Origin: an uncultured Saprospiraceae bacterium | GTDB lineage: Bacteria > Bacteroidota > Bacteroidia > Chitinophagales > Saprospiraceae | Assembly (NCBI GenBank): GCA_937921525.1 | Contig: CAKZUM010000142.1 | Coordinates: forward strand, 1-8,154 | Direction: 5' to 3' | Length of the DNA stretch: 8,154 nucleotides | Shown: one piece after another, positions 4,962 through 8,154 of the stretch | Layout: each line of letters starts with the position of its first letter | Numbering within the stretch: the first letter of the stretch is position 1 | Notes under the pieces: generated by a model | What the model saw: the letters and a program-made list of their open reading frames with translations, nothing else | Database searches by the model: none | What the model was told of the DNA's origin: nothing | Position numbers and translations under genes: made by a program

Positions 4962-6764
4962 ATGGAAAAAAGACTAATTAGATACCAAGAAAGAGCTACT
5001 GAATATGCTGACTCGGCAGCAGCGTTAAAAAGTCGATACAATTATTATTCGATTATACGACTAGTGACTTTTTTCGCTAGTATATTTTTGATAATTTTTG
5101 TTTTTACTAAATGGAATGGGTGGGTAGGCATGGCTTTTTTAGTCGTATTTCTGATCGCCTTTGCTCGGTTTGTATTCTGGCATCGAGCCATCTTAACGAA
5201 AGCTAAGCACCACCAACATCTAGCAACTATAAATGAAGAAGAGATAGATGTTTTAAATCATCAATACCATCACTTTGATAATGGCGATTTGTTTGTCGAT
5301 CCAGCACATCCATATAGTGTAGATTTAGATATTTTCGGAGAGTACTCTATTTTTCAATATTTCAACCGCACTTCTACTAGCATCGGTAGGCAATCTCTAG
5401 CTAACTATTTAACGCAAATACCAGAAAAGACAGAAATCCTAGATCGACAAGCTGCGGTTCAAGAACTACAAGATCAATTAGATTGGCGACAAAATTTGCA
5501 GGCCTTTGGGCGAGATTCTGTTGACAACCCAGAACATTTGGAGCTACTAAATTTATGGTTATCAGATGAAGCATTTGTTAGCACTAATCGCTGGCTAAGT
5601 TTGGCTTTATATCTCGTTCCTATTTGGATGATTATTGGGATTGGTTTGTCTATCTATTATCTGTCTTGGCAATTGATGCTTTTATTTATCATCTTACCTG
5701 CTGTCATTCTTAGTCGAAATGCCACCAAGGTCAATGATACGCATATGCGGACAACACATGCGGCTAAGATGCTGTCTTCCTATGCGAAATTAATGCAGCA
5801 TATAGAACCATCTTCTTTTCAGTCAACTAAATTAAAGACACTTCAACATAAACTGAATAGCAATAATAAGCTAGCCTCTAAATCCATTCGTCAATTATCT
5901 TATATCATTGAGCAGTTAAACGTGCGGTATAATGTATTCGCTGTTTTTTTAAATTTAATAGGCCTATGGGAATTACAATGGGTATCAAAACTAGAAAAAT
6001 GGAAAGTGACGAATAAAGATAATTTGCCAGAGTGGTTTGTGGCACTACAAGAATTCGAAGCACTTAATAGCATAGCAACAACCTACTACAACAATCCTGA
6101 TTGGCAATTTCCAACAATCCATGAATCTGATCATTTAACAGGAGATGCGATGGGACATCCATTGATCCACAAGAGTAAAAGAATTACGAATGATTTTGAA
6201 AGTCCAACTCAGGCACATATCAAACTAGTAACAGGCTCGAATATGGCAGGTAAAAGTACTTTCTTGAGAACCGTTGGGACGAATATTGTATTAGCTATGA
6301 CGGGCGCACCCGTGTGCGCTAACTCCTTCCAACTACCGATGCTACAAGTGTACACAAGTATGCGAACACAAGATGCACTCCATGAAAGTACCTCTTCTTT
6401 TTATGCAGAACTGAAACGCTTAAAAATAATTATAGAAGCGGTTGAAAATGGAGAAAATATTTATTTCCTAATGGATGAAATTCTAAAAGGAACCAATTCA
6501 AAAGATCGACATGCAGGATCTCGGGCATTGATTCAACAAATGATAAAAAGCAAAGGGGCAGGAATTATTGCGACACACGATTTAGAACTAGGCAATATGG
6601 AAGCTACCGCCAATGGTGCCATTGAGAACTTATGTATGGAAGTCGCTGTAGATAATGGTGCGCTACGTTTTGATTATAAACTAGAAAAGGGCGTAAGTAA
6701 AAGTTTTAATGCCACTATTCTGATGAAAGAAATGGGTATTGCTATCCAAGAGAAAGACCTGTAG
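4962..6764 (+). CDS. Membrane-anchored MutS-like ATPase
   Basis: A 600-residue protein with the C-terminal ATPase of the MutS mismatch-repair superfamily but without the N-terminal mismatch-binding domain. Two predicted membrane-helix pairs are visible: about 31-50 with 54-75, and about 211-230 with 234-251. The stretch between them and up to about 370 resembles the MutS core/lever helices. The ATPase has Walker A GSNMAGKST (425-433), the MutS-type segment SMRTQDALHESTSSFYAE (466-483), Walker B YFLMDEILKGTN (501-512, Asp505/Glu506) and ATHDLELG (537-544). All catalytic motifs look intact. The ATG at 4962 is preferred over the TTG at 4893, which would overlap the divergent promoter. Similar proteins are often annotated as DNA mismatch repair protein MutS in Bacteroidota, but mismatch repair itself is doubtful here given the membrane segments and the missing mismatch-binding domain. 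The true role is unknown. Confidence 0.85.
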   Translation: MEKRLIRYQERATEYADSAAALKSRYNYYSIIRLVTFFASIFLIIFVFTKWNGWVGMAFLVVFLIAFARFVFWHRAILTKAKHHQHLATINEEEIDVLNHQYHHFDNGDLFVDPAHPYSVDLDIFGEYSIFQYFNRTSTSIGRQSLANYLTQIPEKTEILDRQAAVQELQDQLDWRQNLQAFGRDSVDNPEHLELLNLWLSDEAFVSTNRWLSLALYLVPIWMIIGIGLSIYYLSWQLMLLFIILPAVILSRNATKVNDTHMRTTHAAKMLSSYAKLMQHIEPSSFQSTKLKTLQHKLNSNNKLASKSIRQLSYIIEQLNVRYNVFAVFLNLIGLWELQWVSKLEKWKVTNKDNLPEWFVALQEFEALNSIATTYYNNPDWQFPTIHESDHLTGDAMGHPLIHKSKRITNDFESPTQAHIKLVTGSNMAGKSTFLRTVGTNIVLAMTGAPVCANSFQLPMLQVYTSMRTQDALHESTSSFYAELKRLKIIIEAVENGENIYFLMDEILKGTNSKDRHAGSRALIQQMIKSKGAGIIATHDLELGNMEATANGAIENLCMEVAVDNGALRFDYKLEKGVSKSFNATILMKEMGIAIQEKDL

Positions 6765-6816
6765 TTACTGAGGATTGTAACAATTGATACTAGGAATAGT
6801 AAAACTTATAGATTCT

Positions 6817-6976
6817 AATACGATTCTTTGAAATATAATAGCGTGTAGAGAGGCGAGAGCGGAGACTCCATTTATTTAAAAATAACGAAATTTTATTGTT
6901 TTTTAAACGAAATAAATCTCTATTCTCTACTCTCGCTTCTCTATTCTAGAAACCTTTATGGTTTTAAATACGATTC
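6817..6976. mobile_element. Heptad stem-loop element, copy C, with direct repeats
   Basis: It lies between the mutS-like gene and rfbA. The right arm has ACGAAAT (6907-6913), three bases, the heptads TCTCTAT/TCTCTAC/TCTCGCT/TCTCTAT (6917-6944) and TCT. The left arm has three purine heptads (6845-6865: GTAGAGA, GGCGAGA, GCGGAGA), and AT-rich sequence forms the loop. A 10-bp direct repeat, AATACGATTC, sits at 6817-6826 and 6967-6976, exactly 150 bp apart, the same distance as the flanking repeats of copy A. Removing one repeat unit would shrink the 227-bp intergenic gap to 77 bp. Terminal inverted repeats like those of copy A are not visible here, so the element boundaries are uncertain. Confidence 0.55.
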
Positions 6977-6991
6977 ACAAAAATTAATCAC

Positions 6992-7870
6992 ATGAAAGGA
7001 ATTATTTTAGCTGGTGGACTAGGCACTCGATTATATCCACTTACGATGGCAGTGAGTAAGCAGATGATGCCCGTTTATGATAAGCCAATGATCTATTATC
7101 CATTATCGACTTTGATGTCTGCTGGAATAAAAGATATATTGATTATTTCTACACCGCAAGATTTACCTAATTTTTGGAAATTATTAGGCGATGGAAGTCA
7201 AATCGGCTGCAATTTCAGCTACATAGAACAAAAAGTACCGAATGGATTAGCGCAGGCTTTTGTGTTAGGAGAGCAATTCATCGGTAATGATAGTGTCGCA
7301 TTGATATTAGGCGATAATATTTTTTATGGTGCTGGAATGTCAGAAACCATGCAGCAAAGTGTAGATCCAGAGGGTGGGGTAGTGTTTGCCTACCAAGTAG
7401 CAGACCCAGAGCGATATGGAGTAGTGGAGTTTGATGAGCAGTTAAATGCAGTATCTATTGAAGAAAAGCCAGCTAAACCGAAGTCTAACTTTGCGGTTCC
7501 TGGACTCTATTTTTACAATAATAGTGTCATTGATATTGCTAAAAATCTAGAACCAAGTCCTAGAGGAGAATACGAAATTACGGATGTCAATAAGCATTAC
7601 CTAGAAATGGGCAAGCTTCGGGTTGGCGTTTTTGGGCGTGGGATTGCTTGGCTAGATACAGGAACGCATGACTCCTTAATGCAAGCTGGTCAATTCATAC
7701 AAGTAATTGAACAACGTCAGGGTTTAAAAATCGGTTGTATCGAAGAAGTTGCTTATAATATGGGCTTTATTGATGAAGCACAGTTAGAGGTACAAGGACA
7801 ACGATTTATTAAAAGTGGCTATGGAGAATACTTGATGAATTTACTAAATCGTAAAACGCAGTTTGCTTAG
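6992..7870 (+). CDS. rfbA: Glucose-1-phosphate thymidylyltransferase (RmlA)
   Basis: Makes dTDP-glucose from glucose-1-phosphate and dTTP, the first step of dTDP-L-rhamnose synthesis for surface polysaccharides; cytoplasmic. The 292-residue length is standard for RmlA. The nucleotide-binding signature GGLGTRLYPLT is at residues 8-18, followed by SKQMMPVYDKPMIYYPL (22-38). Further family motifs are PNGLAQAF (83-90), LILGDNIF (104-111, with Asp108), IEEKP (156-160), EYEITDVN (193-200) and WLDTGTH (220-226, with Asp222). Asp108 and Asp222 correspond by motif to the metal-binding aspartates of the family. The start is ATG at 6992. The partner genes rfbB, rfbC and rfbD are not next to it in the window: 284 bp of non-coding DNA follow, so it may be a lone copy or the other genes may lie beyond the right edge. 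I see no convincing promoter box; element C occupies the spacer upstream. Confidence 0.96.
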   Translation: MKGIILAGGLGTRLYPLTMAVSKQMMPVYDKPMIYYPLSTLMSAGIKDILIISTPQDLPNFWKLLGDGSQIGCNFSYIEQKVPNGLAQAFVLGEQFIGNDSVALILGDNIFYGAGMSETMQQSVDPEGGVVFAYQVADPERYGVVEFDEQLNAVSIEEKPAKPKSNFAVPGLYFYNNSVIDIAKNLEPSPRGEYEITDVNKHYLEMGKLRVGVFGRGIAWLDTGTHDSLMQAGQFIQVIEQRQGLKIGCIEEVAYNMGFIDEAQLEVQGQRFIKSGYGEYLMNLLNRKTQFA

Positions 7871-7892
7871 GTTGAAGTTACAAACTTCAACC
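7870..7892. other. Short perfect hairpin right after rfbA
   Basis: GGTTGAAGTT and AACTTCAACC form a 10-bp perfect stem with a 3-nt loop, starting on the last base of the rfbA stop codon. No T-run follows, so it is not a canonical intrinsic terminator, though it could stabilise the 3' end of the mRNA or terminate weakly. Confidence 0.5.
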
Positions 7893-7996
7893 ATCGACCC
7901 CAAGCATTTTTCAATGAATTATATATTACGATTTTGACTTTTCGTTTGCCCTAATCAAAGGTAAAACTGGTATTGAAAATCAATCTATTAGGAAGA

Positions 7997-8029
7997 ACGT
8001 TTACTAGACTTTGAAAGTTTAGTAAACGT
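7997..8029. repeat. 16-bp inverted repeat downstream of rfbA
   Basis: ACGTTTACTAGACTTT pairs with AAAGTTTAGTAAACGT with one G-T wobble out of 16 positions and a single central base; in practice the innermost bases form the loop. No T-run follows on either strand. It stands where the left arm of the heptad element at 8064 would be expected, but it shares no sequence with the heptad arms. Confidence 0.6.
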
Positions 8030-8063
8030 AATCCGTTGATAATCAGAACTGAAATTCAAACAA

Positions 8064-8124
8064 ACGAAATCTATCTCTGTTCTCGCTTCTCTGCTCTCTA
8101 TTCTAAAAATGTCCCGTAGTGTAG
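8064..8124. repeat. Heptad element, copy D, right arm only
   Basis: ACGAAAT (8064-8070), three bases, the heptads TCTCTGT/TCTCGCT/TCTCTGC/TCTCTAT (8074-8101) and TCT match the right arm of the other copies in order and spacing. The tail that follows (AATGTCCCGTAGTGTAG, 8108-8124) matches the right terminal repeat of copy A (AATGTCCAGTAGTGTG) with one substitution up to its last bases. No purine-rich left arm precedes it, so it looks like a truncated or solo copy. Confidence 0.65.
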
Positions 8125-8154
8125 TCCTTCCATAAGCTTTTTCTAAACAAATGT

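Larger units (their letters stand above)
7871..8154. other. Non-coding region right of rfbA
   Basis: No convincing coding sequence is visible up to the window edge. The region contains two hairpins (7870-7892 and 7997-8029) and a one-armed heptad element (8064-8124). Confidence 0.65.

Noticed and set aside
711..8124. Heptad elements as a CRISPR array or a tandem minisatellite locus
   Set aside because: There are no regularly spaced identical repeats with unique spacers; the copies are dispersed across four spacers and each is a single stem-loop unit.

Overview
The window looks like a chromosomal stretch of a low-GC member of the Bacteroidota. Support comes from the protein types (a Bacteroidota-style TolC/MacA-like pair, a TlpA-like lipoprotein, a membrane-anchored MutS-like ATPase), start regions without clear Shine-Dalgarno sequences, and TAnnTTTG-type promoter boxes. 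The class cannot be fixed from the sequence alone; something near the Saprospiria or Cytophagia is a guess. I see no rRNA, tRNA, CRISPR array or transposase gene.

Layout: 1-895 is non-coding. It holds a ~160 bp imperfect inverted repeat, an intrinsic terminator pointing left, and a repeat element inserted between that terminator and the first gene. On the minus strand follow hlyD/macA-like (896-2302) and, upstream of it, tolC-like (2444-3769). Together they look like a two-gene export operon with no inner-membrane pump gene in view. Next comes ~500 bp of non-coding DNA with a perfect 29 bp stem-loop and a 116 bp tandem duplication that reaches into the 3' end of the next minus-strand gene, a TlpA-like thioredoxin-fold lipoprotein (4275-4880). 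Divergent from it, on the plus strand, is a membrane MutS-like ATPase (4962-6764), then rfbA/rmlA (6992-7870), the first enzyme of dTDP-L-rhamnose synthesis. From 7871 to the end the window is again non-coding.

The genes are ordinary cell-envelope and housekeeping types and do not form one pathway. The most unusual content is in the spacers. Four intergenic elements share one 41-nt design: ACGAAAT, three bases, four heptads of consensus TCTCTRY, then TCT. In three of them a purine-rich complementary arm lies to the left, giving large stem-loops whose arms have a 7-nt period. Two of the copies are flanked by 9-10 bp direct repeats exactly 150 bp apart, which suggests a mobile, MITE-like or repeat-associated origin. 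I do not recognise this family by name.
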